This document shows positions 22,107-32,748 of a stretch of 64,000 nucleotides of DNA, piece after piece. Source of the stretch: Cryptomeria japonica. Lineage: Eukaryota; Streptophyta; Pinopsida; Cupressales; Cupressaceae. The notes beneath the pieces were generated by a model. That model was given only the letters and a program-made list of their open reading frames with translations, was not told the DNA's origin and searched no databases. The DNA lies in contig NC_081414.1 of NCBI RefSeq assembly GCF_030272615.1, positions 236,759,233 to 236,823,232 on the forward strand, read 5' to 3'. Made by a program: the position numbers and the translations under genes. The stretch's first letter is position 1, and every line of letters begins with the position of its first letter.

Positions 22107-24537
22107 AGGATCGAAGTCTTCATTGCCTTACCTTTTCCTTTATCTAGTTCTTCCTATTCCTCTACCTTTTTGTTAGCTTTGACCTGTCTAAAATTGCCTT
22201 CTTTAGGTGCCTCATGTACACCGGTGTCACCACTTAGTGCGCCATCCTCTGCCTCTACTAATTTATCATTTTCTTTAGAATGCTCAACCTCAGCAGAATC
22301 CAAACTTTGTTGCTCTGCAACATCCTGAGTATCCTCTTCCTTATTTACATCATTCACTAAAGGATTTTCTAACTGAGTGGCTTCATCTTGTGAGACGGTT
22401 TCTACAAGCCAGTTCTCAGTGAGAAACTTCTTCTAGATTGCACTGGTTTCTCTCCTTATTTCTCCAACTCGGCTAGCCATCCAACTGTTTACTCTGTGGT
22501 TACTCTTGAATTCCTTTTTATTAGCCAATAAAATCAAATTTTCAATTTCCTATATAGTGATACTGGTGCACTAATTGACCAGTTCACTCTTCTTTATTTC
22601 TCTATCCATTTGGATAGCATATTTTCTCCTAGCATCAATTAAACTGTATAAATCTTTGGGAAAATATTTTTCTAATTCAATCAATGCTTTACTAAATACA
22701 TCCATGTACAAAATTATAGCTTCCTCAATCTACCTTTGATTCTTAACATCCATATTCGCATAATATACAAAGATGTTCTTCATATTTTCATCTTTAATAA
22801 TTTCATCAATCAACTCTTGAATAGACAAAGGAGGAACAATATGATATTTTGTTTTAGAAGTTGTCATCTTACCGGATTCTATAGCTTCATCTAAGTCAGA
22901 TTTTGTCTTCTTTCCTCTCTTGGGCTTTCTTGTCGGTACATGATCAAACTTTTCTTCTTCTCCTTCTACTCTTTCTTCTCACTACCGGATTGTGGTTTCC
23001 GAATCACTCTAGCAAACTCTCCTTTCTTTGGAGCCTTGGGAATGTCAGTATCTAATTCAGTCTCAGATTGCACTAGAGAAACTACTACATATTCCCTTTG
23101 GGGTTTTTGCTTCTTCCTCGAAACACCTTTACCCTTTGCAGATGAACCAGAGGGTTCTACTACAGTAGGAATTGTCATCACCAGAGCGGGAGAAGGTCCT
23201 ATCACCTTCACCTTAACTGGAGCAGGTGCAGTCTTTTCTTTCTTTGCTTTCTCAACTACATCCCCCGTAGCTCTAACAACTCTAACTCTCTCTCAGGGTT
23301 GACCTTCTTCAACAAGAATGTCCTTCACAATCTTTGCAACTTTTCTCTTTCTTGTTGGTTTAGTGAATTTAGTGTATAACTCCATTGATTTCTCCTTGTA
23401 TGTTCCAAATCTTTCTTCTTTGGTGTCTACCAGAGATTTTAACAAATGTTGTGCATAGGCATCCAAAGTAGCTTTATCAATCTCATACCCCATAGGCATT
23501 ATCCATATTGTTTGGGGTTGAACCGCTTCCACAAGACATTCATCTTTGTTCACCATAAAGCAGATTGTCCCCCCATATTTCTTTACAATTTCTTTGGGGA
23601 TTCTGACTCTCTGTTTCATCTTGTCCTGAAAGGTCTTGAATAAATCCCACAAAGAAGCATTCTGATTATTCTTGTTTCCAATTCTGTCAAGCCCATACTT
23701 TATATGTTCAACCACCAGTCTGTCAAAATCCCATTGTACTCAGCTAGTTTCAGGGATCTGATTCAAGAAGAACAACGCCAGGTAGATAACCAAAGAACCA
23801 AATTTGAAGACATGGTTTTTATCCTGTTTAATTTTATTCAAATTTATCATCAACTCCTCCAACAAAACACTGCACATGTCATAATGAGCATCTTCTTTGA
23901 CCATTTTGAAGGCTGCATGAATAGAAGTGTCAGACACATAATTCAGTCGATTAGACTGGTATACTTTGTAACCAATGACCATTGCAGCAAATTTGACATC
24001 ATCCTCCTTGATTGTGTTGATTTTTATTGATCACCTATCAAATTAGTCATCGATTAATTTGTTCACTATAGGGCTTGTGACCTTACGTAACCCTAGCTTG
24101 TCACCAGTTTGATTCAAACAGGTTACTGCCCTAATCACATTAGTAGTGATCTTGTATGGTTGGTCAAGCCATATAAATTCATCATGGATCCTAGTAAGTA
24201 CATACCTCATCCATTCCTTCTCATTGAATGTCAGAAATTTTACAAATTGAGTGAAACCCTTTCTCTACAACTGTGCAAATTTTGGCTTAGGGTTGCCAAT
24301 TTCATCCATGATGCTATCAGTATAAAGGACTAAAATATCCTTAGAGCCAATTTCCTCAATTCAATAGTGAATGTAAGCTCGAACACCATCAACATGCAAA
24401 ACTTAGTGCAGAATGAAGGAGAAAGCTCCAACCGGGTCAACTTCCATGGATTTATAGGGGTGTTTCTTGAATATAGGATAGGTCCTATCCTTGACTTCAA
24501 CAACCAGAGGGGTGGCAATGAAAGACTAGGATGTCAT
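22107..24537 (-). pseudogene. Unrecognised protein: N-terminal globular part and charged linker of element C's second ORF
   Basis: From the ATG at 24537-24535 one minus-strand frame stays open apart from single stop codons to about 22940. It encodes roughly 420 residues with globular composition, for example VDPVGAFSFILH, YVLTRIHDEFIWLDQPYKI, VIGYKVYQSNRLNYVSDTS and FKFGSLVIYLALFFLNQIPE. A Lys/Pro/Ser-rich linker follows (KKEKTAPAPVKVKVIGPSPA, GKGVSRKKQKPQ). A frame change leads to an acidic stretch (22357-22154) ending in KGKGKAMKTS at the nested LTR. I recognise no pol domain. It takes the place of pol in this element; similar ORFs may be common in conifer repeats, but that is an impression I could not check. 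Confidence 0.6.
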
Positions 24538-24934
24538 TTCAAATTTTCAAAAAATCAGACTCAAAAAATGCTCTTCAAAAAATACCTCAATTGACTAACG
24601 AATGCCCTCAATCTCTCATCGGATCGATTTTGCTCTCTGATTGCCTAAAAACCTTGATCTCCTTGTCCTTCATCTCTAAACACTATTCGCAAAGTGAAGA
24701 CTAATTCTTGTATTTTCTATTTTTCTTTGCAAACCCTAATTTCACTTTGGAATAAATGCACCTCAGATATTTAACCGGATTCCCTGTTCGACTACCGGAT
24801 GCCAAAATCGGCCATCTGAATCCCAGATATCAACTGAAACTCAATTCCTACCATCTGTAATCCATCGACTACAGATCTCATCAAGGGTTACTGCAATATT
24901 TACATTAGTTTGTCTCCTTCTAAGGCTAAGAGCC

Positions 24935-26120
24935 CTAGTTACCGAATGAAGATTTTGTACGGGATTCAGGTACAAATCCATTATTTGCCTTAGATTCATC
25001 CTTCTTTACCCACATCTTATTATGTTGATCTCTGATCTCATCTACTTTTGCCTTTACCTTTTCATCTGATTTGTTCTTGTCAACTAGAGCACTATTTTTG
25101 CTTCTGCAAAATTTTGTAATATGACCAGTTTTGTTGCATGCTCTACAAACAACATTATTCTGTATAGGTCTGAAGTTCATCTGATTTGGTCTTGTCCTGC
25201 ATTGATTAGAGATATGTCCAAACATTCCACAAGCATAGCATCTCTTTTTCTAAAGGTTATTTATTACTGTTCTACACAGATTTGACTTGTGTCCAAAGTT
25301 ATTGCATATGAAACATTGACCAATAAAGATAGGAACATTATTCATGTTGCTCATCATATTGCTATTGTTCATCATTCCATTATTCATTCTACTTCTACAC
25401 TGACTCTCCATATGACCAAACTTATTGCAAGTAAAACATCTACCATTGAATTTATGAGTATTAGGTTGTCTTACCATAGGATTCTTGCTCTTCTTCTGAT
25501 CAGGTTTTGCATTGCCTTGTCCAAATTCGAAGGATTCACCTTTATCAAATCCTAGGCCTCCCATATCCTTTCCATGTCTCTAGCTTTCTAGCATCTCATC
25601 AAGCCTTGTTGAACTAGATTTGAATTTGTCTTTGTATTCATTGGTATTAGAAATTTCATCCCTCAAGGTATCAATATGTCTTTCAAGTTCTTGACCATTA
25701 TTCCTTGATTTCTGTTAGCTCAAGCTTCAACTGATCATTCTCATAGGTAATCTTGAAGCATTCATTATCTCTTTCCTTCAATGATTGTGCAAGATTCTCT
25801 CCATTCTTCTTTTGGTCCTCAATCTCCTTAGTCATCGTCATCACAATGTATTGCATCTCATTCTTCAAAGTAGCATTCTCTCTCTCAAGCTTGTTAACTT
25901 CATCAACTTTGTCTTGCAATTCCATGATCTAATCTTCTTTCTCCTTCAAATTGTCCATTAGTTTATTCTTATTCTCTCTACAAATACTTCCCTGATCCTT
26001 CAGTTCACTAATAAATTTGTCAGCAGTATTCAAGTTCTTCTTCAAGGTACAGATCTCATTTTTAGCTGCATCAAGATCCTCAAGTGCCACATTGAGTTGT
26101 CTTTGAAAACCAAAATCCAT
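24935..26120 (-). pseudogene. Gag-like ORF of element C: coiled coil plus four zinc knuckles
   Basis: Starts at the methionine at 26120, about 55 bp after the PBS. Residues 1-140 are coiled-coil heptads (ALEDLDAAKNEICTLKKN, NKLERENATLKNEMQY) with one stop at about 25927. After a frame change near 25700 comes an LDEML...GLGFDKGES block as in copia gag C-termini. Zinc knuckles follow: CFTCNKFGHMESQC, CFICNNFGHKSNLC, a third ending MFGHISNQC with a stop between, and CRACNKTGHITKFC. The usual N-terminal copia gag fold is missing. It could bind the element RNA, but assembly would depend on a helper. Confidence 0.7.
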
Positions 26121-26173
26121 TGAATCAATCTCTCAGATCTTCCTCAAGTGGTTAAGCTTCCTTAGAGGAACTA

Positions 26174-26188
26174 GGCTCTGATACCAAT
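26174..26188 (-). other. Primer binding site of element C
   Basis: The minus strand reads ATTGGTATCAGAGCC straight after the LTR end, the initiator-Met tRNA type. Confidence 0.9.
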
Positions 26189-27143
26189 TGTTAGAATCAG
26201 GGATCACTGAGAGGGGGGGTGAATTAGTGATCTACCGGAAGTCAAATCCACAAACTTATTCTTCATCCACCGGTTAGCAATGCACAATAGAAAAGACCAT
26301 AAACATGCAGCAAAAAAATTCACAAATCCACAACATCGTAATTTTTACATGGAAACCTAGAAAGGAAACCACGGTGGGGTTGGAACCCATAATATTCATA
26401 TACTATGGTCAGGAGTACATAAATATTGCATAGATGGGGAATGCACTTGCATTCAGGCTCACTCTCTAGAGCTCACTACTTAATTACAATTCCCCGAAAG
26501 GCTAAAACTTCAAGGAAGTCTCACTGACTTACAATTTGATTACAATGAGGAAATACAATGAAATTAACTCTCAAGTAGAATCTGACAATGCAAGAATGAG
26601 TTTCGGATAAGAACTGAGTCTCTGACTGTCTTCGCTCTGCTGAATACTCTGTTTCTGTCTCAGTCACTTACTGGATTGTCTGAAAGAAAAGTGCACACAT
26701 GAAATTGCACTCAATCACACAAAAATGGATCACCACACTAGTATTACAACCAAAACCAATTGCCAATTCGATCTTATATATCTAGTCTTAGCACAAAAGA
26801 AATTTCCTTCAAGTCGGCTTCAAGAAGTGTAATGTGTAGCTCCAAGTCAACTTCAATCTCAAACAAAACATAGCACCAGACCAAAAGAGTGTATTCACAC
26901 ACTTCCTAAGGATCTTCTCATTCTCCAAGAACACAAAAACAACCACCAAAATTACCACAATCATCGGAAATTATTCCAGATCAAAACATCCTCGAGATAC
27001 CCTATTTTACCAGTTAACTCCAGCTTTTGGATAAGATGAATCACGACTACCGAATCGAGTCTCCAAGAACATTTTCCATCAATAACAAACCTAGACCATA
27101 AATCAACCATCAAAGATCACCGAATGAGTGTCAATTGCCAACA
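26189..27143 (-). repeat. 5' LTR of element C
   Basis: Begins TGTTGGCAATTGACACTC at 27143 and ends CTAACA at 26189 (minus strand), 955 bp, and pairs with 18825-19797. Confidence 0.88.
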
Positions 27144-27148
27144 ATGCG
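27144..27148. other. Target-site duplication of element C, right
   Basis: ATGCG, partner of ATGCA at 18820-18824. Confidence 0.7.
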
Positions 27149-27169
27149 GTCGAAATTACAATGGGTGCA

Positions 27170-27420
27170 ATTTTAGGATGCTACAACTCTATACCCTATA
27201 CTCGATAGCCTCAACCATAAAACTTAAACCATTTAAACCCTATACCAGTACCCTAGACCCTATTATTCCATATGCTAAACCCTCAACCCTATACCAATAC
27301 CCTAGACCCTATAACCCCATATGATAAACACTCAATCCAATACCTTATACCTTAACCATAAAGATAAACTATATACCCTATGTCATCGATCATATAAACA
27401 ATGTATCCTACTCCTAAACC
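27170..27420 (+). repeat. Degenerate CCCTA-rich repeats
   Basis: Repeated ACCCTATACC, ACCCTAGACCCTAT and TAAACCCTCAACC words, many containing CCCTA. They resemble decayed plant telomere-type sequence (CCCTAAA) but no two perfect telomere units stand in tandem. Confidence 0.6.
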
Positions 27421-27672
27421 ATATAAAGTGACAAAAGACCAAAAAGATACTTAAACAAATAAAGAGAGTGAGAGATATAGAGAGGGGAGGGAGAAGGAAG
27501 AGGATGGATAGAAGAACAGAGAGAAAGAGAAAGGAGTGAGAAGATATTGGGGGAGAACATGGAGGGAGTGAAAGAAATAGGGAACGAGGAGAAGTGAAGA
27601 GGGAAACAAATGGGGGTAAGGATGGAGGGGGAGATAGAGAGAGATAGATGAATACAAGGTATTTAGGGAAGG

Positions 27673-27692
27673 TACACACACACACACACACA
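27673..27692 (+). repeat. (AC)n microsatellite
   Basis: A run of ten AC units followed directly by GA units. Confidence 0.95.
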
Positions 27693-28819
27693 TAGAGAGA
27701 GAGAGAGAGAATGGGGGATGAGAACATATATGGGAAGAGAGGTGAGAGAACTAGAGGGGAGAGAGAGGTGAGATGGGGGTTTAAGCGGGGAGGGGAGAAA
27801 GAGAGGGAGAGAGGAAATAGGAAGAGAAATAGATATTTAGAGAGGGAGGGGGGAAAGAGGGTGTTGTAAAGCATGAGAGGAACAGAACTAGAGAAGGGAA
27901 GGAAGGTGAAGATTAGAGACCTAAAGACAAGAGGGAGGTGAGACATGGGGGTTTAAGGAGGGAGGGTGAGATAGAAAGAGAGAGAGTAAAGAGGAAGATA
28001 AATAGAGGGAGATAGGGAGGAAGAGGGCAAAAGGGGTGTTGTAAAGAGGAGAAGAAAGGGAGGGAGAGACCTAGAAAGGCGAGGGAGTGAGGAATAAATT
28101 GGGGGAGAGACCTAGAGACACAGGTGAGGTGAGAGAGGGAAAGATATGGGGTAAGGATGAAGGGTGAGATAGAGAGGGATATGAGAATAGAGGGGGTGAG
28201 ATGCCTAGAGAGGGGAGTGAGAAAGAAGAGGAGAGATAGAAGAACAAAGAGAGAGGGGTAAGAGGGGATGTGGAGAATAATGGAGGAAGAGTGAGGGACC
28301 TAGAGGATTAGAGACAGAGGTGAGGGGAGAGAGAGATGGGTAAGAGGGGATAGAGACAGAGGTTGACAAAGAGAGAAATAACTAGAGAGATATATTTAGA
28401 AAGGTGGTATACCTAGAGGGGGGAGAGAGAGGTGAGAGACCTAACTAGGGAGAGAGCTCAATGTGAGATGGATAGAGGGGGATAGAGAGAGGTGGGTAAT
28501 AATGCATGGATGAAGATCTATAGAAAAGGAGAGGGATGGAGAGGTGATAATTGATAGAGGGGAGTGAGTGATAAAATGAGAGAGAAATGAACAAAGAGAA
28601 AGAGAGGGCTAACAAGGGAGGGAGGTTAGGGAGGGTAAAAGTAGATAGGTGAGGGAAAGAGAATTCACAAAGTGAGAGAGAGGGGAAAATAGGTAGGGAG
28701 AGAAGTGGAGAGGGAGGGAAAGAAATAGGGGGGAGAGATATAGAGGTGATATACTTAGATCCTAGGGAGGGAGGGGTCAGGGACATAGGAGGTAGAGATA
28801 ATTCTGAGATAGATAGACA

Positions 28820-28820
<1 letters not shown>

Positions 28821-28864
<44 letters not shown>
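28821..28864 (+). repeat. (AG)n microsatellite
   Basis: About 22 uninterrupted AG units inside the purine-rich tract. Confidence 0.95.
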
Positions 28865-28866
<2 letters not shown>

Positions 28867-29087
28867 ACAAATTGGGAGAGAGAGGGTGGGAGGAATAGGT
28901 AGTAATAGAGAGAAACATTGTGAGAGGGAGGCAGGGGTAGAGATGGGGCTAAGGAGGGAATGTGATGTAGAGAGGTTGGGAGAGAGAGAGGGTGAGTTTG
29001 AATTGAGTTCAAAAAATTCAATTAAAGTAGGAAAAAAAGTGAGAATGAGAGACATTGCTTCAATGCGTAACATTTGGCTAGCACCAT

Positions 29088-29197
29088 ATTTGGCACTTGC
29101 CAAATGCAAATAATGGACTTTTCACATTTGGTTAGTGCCAAATTTGGCACTAGCCAAATGCGAAAAGTCCATTATTTGCATTTGGCAAGCGCCAAAT
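29088..29197. repeat. 110-bp near-perfect palindrome
   Basis: Centre between 29142 and 29143. The arms 29088-29142 and 29143-29197 pair at 52 of 55 positions with no loop. Each arm itself holds short palindromes (TTTGGCACTTGCCAAA). RNA from either strand would fold into a long hairpin. No protein-coding signal. Confidence 0.9.
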
Positions 29198-30970
29198 TGC
29201 TTGCATTGAGAAACACCAAACCTATAGGTTGGAATTTCCTTCCAAGCACCCAACCCAAAGGTTTAGACGACCATTTCAGGCCTGAGATGTATTTTTATCA
29301 GAAGATTGAAAACTTTTACATATTTTTGGTTGTCTTATCCATCAGGTTTGCACATGTTTCATTGAAATTAAATAAAAACACCATATATCATTAAGCTCTC
29401 TCTTAGCTATCCAACCATGTAATTTGTTTCACATTTTAATTTTGTTATGGCTTTCATGTTTAATTTCTTTTGTTAGTGTGTCTGTTTTTTGTCAAAAACC
29501 AACATGAGCTATTTTGGGTATAGTTTTTTACACGTTTATCAAAATTTGTAAGAACTTACATTTCTAGAAACTAGACTGCATTCTACACATTTTGATTTTT
29601 TTTTAGTTTTTTTATTAGTTTTCAATAATTTTAGGGGGGAGCACACTCAAATTTCTTTTTTTAGAATGTGTCCACTTCAAAAATTAGTCAAAAAATCCAT
29701 CATAAACTGCAAGGTGTTAGATAAATTCTCAATGAAGCAATTTTTAAAAATCTAAAAAAATGTTAACATTTTAGGGGGACCACAAGAAATGCTATGTTAT
29801 GTTTTTTGCATAAAAATGTGACCACTTTCTATGGCCCCCCTTTTTAAAACCCTTAATCTCTTCCATTTAAAAAAAATAGTAGTTTAGAAAGTAGACTTAG
29901 AGAGCTTTGACTCTTCTTCTTGTTGCATCTTCATTTAGAGTGTAACTATGCTCAATTTTTCGTCGAAGTCCAAACTTTATTTATTTCCGTTAAAAAGAAG
30001 AAGAAGAAAAATGACCCCCTTTTGGTACCACGTCTTGGTGAACATGCCCTTAACGACATAAGTTCAATTCTAGGCCAACGTTGTCACACAACCAAATTCC
30101 TACATAAATTTTTTGGTATAGAGACAAAAGTCCACTATCCACTATCAATAACCTTATTGGGTTGTAATGAATTAAATGTTGAAGGGTTGTGTATTGATGT
30201 TGGTACTCATAAATTTGATGGTATTAATTTAATCTCTTAGTGGAATATCTTTAATAATTTATTATCTCCTATTTTGATAGAAAGTGAGTGAAACTTATTG
30301 AAAAATGTAACTAACCATTTAATTATTTTCTCACTATAGATTTCATATCTTTTAAATTCTTTTCAAAGTACTCTACCTGATAAAAAATAAAACTCATTCT
30401 TGAAAGTATTTCTTTGCATTAAATTATAGCTTTTGTAATATTTCTCCACATTTGTTAGTTTTATTTGGTTTTCGTAGGCATCAATATTTCAATTGGAGGA
30501 GATAATAATAATTAAACCTTTTAACAAAATATTTTTCCTATGAGATGAAAATTGGGAGGCCTCAATTGATAGAGAAATTGATGCAAAAGTGTTGGACTTC
30601 ATCTTTAGAATAGGTTACATTAAAGTAGAGAAGGTGTTGCATGCAATATGGGTCACAAGCAACTATTGGACCACCCATGGGTATTCTTCCCTTAGATCAA
30701 ATTACCTCAACATTTTTTTCCAATGAATGGGACCTAATATAGGATGCAAGAATAGTTCAGCAAGAATAGTCCAAGCTGGAATTTCATTATATCTTAGAGC
30801 CCTACATTTCAAAGAATTCCTTTTCTAAATCCTTGTTTGAGGTTAGTAATCCTCCTATTGGTGGTCTTTTCAAGAGCATAGATGTCTAAAATTCTTCACT
30901 TGCAATGCATGTTCACTCTACCATTAACCATGACATTCATAAGTCATTGATGGAGGAGCGTCCCCGGTTC
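29198..30970. other. Non-coding stretch, no gene recognised
   Basis: AT-rich DNA. A 106-residue open frame at 29920-30240 has no motif I recognise and its N-terminal part is a lysine run from an AAG repeat, so I do not call it. The sequence next to 30971 (GGAGCGTCCCCGGTTCATAG) resembles that preceding A's 3' LTR, so the last few hundred bases could be internal sequence of an A-family element. Confidence 0.5.
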
Positions 30971-31728
30971 ATAGCAATCTTGCATCAACCAAAAATATTT
31001 CCTTTATGCTTTACTTTTTGTTTGCAGTTTCAGCATTTCTTTTTGTGTGTCCCAGATTTGGCTCACCAAAACCTGTGGAGCTGGATTTTACTTGAAGACT
31101 TGATCATCTTTCTTATTCCCAAACCATGGAGCATTTGGATCATTTTCTGTCAAGTTACCACCACCGGTTTCCGAGACAGTTTTCTGTTATCAGTTGCCTA
31201 GGCCTATTTGCATTGCTGATCTACCAGATCCCCTTTCATAGCTTGTGGAGCCTTGAGTGTTGATTCCAATGTTCCTTAGCATGTGGTCAACCTTTCCTTG
31301 TGATCTACACTTCATCCTTTGTATTTTCTGAAGGAATTTCTTTGGCAAAGGCCGACCTTGTTGGTTTTACACGTTAGGTCTTGTTCTTCGATTTTTGATC
31401 CCTTTTTGGGTCGACCGGATCCTCTTGGATCATATAAATCATTTCAATAGAGCATTATAATGTAATCAATAATTTAGACTGAGCATAGAAGATAGGTCTT
31501 AAGATTTGAGGTCCCGGTTGTGACCTGTTCTTATTTTGAGCATGTTTTAGCAGGCCTGTGCGTCAATTTCTGTAACACGATTGTTACAGGTTGGTTGTAA
31601 TCAGTTTTCATGATATAATTCAATTTGTTATGTGTTTCCTCTATCATGTCCTTATGTTTTTGTTGTGTTTACTCTTGTTGAACAGTCTGGACTGATCTCT
31701 TTGAGGTCCCTCCTAGCCAGTGACTGCT
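30971..31728 (+). repeat. LTR related to that of element A
   Basis: Shares the start AGCAATCTTGCATCAACC with A's 3' LTR and the end ACTCTTGTTGAACAGTCTGG...GAGGTCCC with both A LTRs, about 760 bp. No PBS follows it, so it is a solo or 3' LTR. Clearly diverged from A. Confidence 0.65.
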
Positions 31729-32355
31729 TCACTCATGCAACATTAGTGTATAAAACTTGCCTCAAGCTCATAAAAGAGAGTTTGATGGGGAATTTATAGA
31801 GTGCATTGAAGAGATATTTGTGTCTTTTTATTTCTATTAGATCACTACTAATCCAGGAGCATCTAAGGTGTAAGAGCAATCTTGCATCACCCAAAAATAT
31901 TGTTTATTTGTTAATAAGGGCTATTTTTTGGTAGGGTTACTATTTTTTAGTAAGTTGTTAGTTTTGCACAAAATCTTACATAGACCTCCTAGACAGTAAA
32001 TTGGAGCTAATGGTGAAGGAATTATCCCAATATCTTGTGGCATTTGGGATTTATTCAATTTCTCTGGGAAAATTCTCTAATAAAACTTCAAATGCATTTT
32101 TGAGGGTCTTAGAAGCCCTAGATTGGGTTGAAAAGTATAGATCTTATATAGGTCTAATGAGAGCATGGTGTAGGTCTCTTTGCAATATTTTTGATGATGT
32201 ATGATAATTGAAAATACAATGGTCAGATTAAAAGATATGGCCTTTGGAAGTTGTGCTAGTTTAGGAGAAAAATAATAATTCTCAAACTATTCTAGTAAAC
32301 GACAAAACCCATTTTGGGCATATTCTTTGCATATTCCAGTGCAGGGAAATGGGAT
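31729..32355. other. Non-coding; contains another A-type LTR start
   Basis: At about 31880 the sequence AGAGCAATCTTGCATCACCC repeats the A-type LTR start and is preceded by GGAGCATCTAAGG, as at 5395, so a third diverged LTR probably begins here. No coding signal; the 67-residue open frame at 32001 has no recognisable motif. Confidence 0.4.
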
Positions 32356-32738
32356 ACAATAGTGGTTGGCCTCAAAAGGGGGAGTTATATTTTCCAGAAC
32401 ATTCTAAGAAGTTAGCTTCACCATATAAAAAAAGGCAAATGGGGGTTACAAGAGGACACTTCATGTAGTGCAAATTGTGGCTCTGACTTGTAGATTATTG
32501 TAACAAGAATTCCCATCTGGTTGTTGCATGTTTTTTTTTTCTACATGACAATAGTGGTTGGCCTCAAAAGGAGGAGTTATATTTTCCATAACATTCTAAG
32601 AAGTTAGCTTCACAATATTAAAAAAGGCAAATGGGGGTTACAAGAGGACAATTCCTATAGTGCAAATTGTGGCTCTGACTTGCAGATTATTGTAACAAGA
32701 ATTCCCATCTGGTTGTTGCATTTTTTTTTTTTTACATG
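32356..32738 (+). repeat. 192-bp tandem duplication
   Basis: The segment starting ACAATAGTGGTTGGCCTCAA at 32356 is repeated from 32548 with a few differences. Each copy ends in a T-run followed by ACATG. It lies just left of element D's LTR. Confidence 0.93.
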
Positions 32739-32748
32739 TTATAATTTC

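Larger units (their letters stand above)
18825..27143 (-). mobile_element. Element C: copia-type non-autonomous LTR retrotransposon, 8.3 kb, with an unrecognised second ORF
   Basis: Paired LTRs (18825-19797 and 26189-27143), an initiator-Met PBS (26174-26188), a PPT (19798-19812) and a near-identical 5-bp target duplication define the unit on the minus strand. The C-run LTR ends and AAAGGGGGAGAT PPT resemble SIRE/Maximus-type copia elements. Inside I find a gag-like zinc-knuckle ORF and a long second ORF, but no integrase, RT or RNase H. The two LTRs differ at roughly one base in ten in the part I compared, so the insertion is old. A further copia LTR (20856-22106) splits the second ORF. Confidence 0.8.
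27421..29040 (+). repeat. 1.6-kb purine-rich tract with degenerate GA repeats
   Basis: The plus strand is overwhelmingly A and G, with words such as GAGAGACCTAGAGAGGGG recurring at irregular distance (about 27919, 28066, 28108, 28199, 28292, 28409, 28437). Apparent long ORFs here are translations of the complementary CT-rich strand (Ser/Leu/Pro only) and are not genes. It probably arose by repeated expansion of GA microsatellites. Confidence 0.8.

Noticed and set aside
27383-28786. Long minus-strand open frames rich in Ser, Leu and Pro
   Set aside because: They are translations of the complementary strand of a purine-rich tract; low complexity, overlapping in several frames, no motif.
29920-30240. 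106-residue plus-strand frame
   Set aside because: Lysine run from an AAG repeat and no recognisable domain; not supported as a gene.
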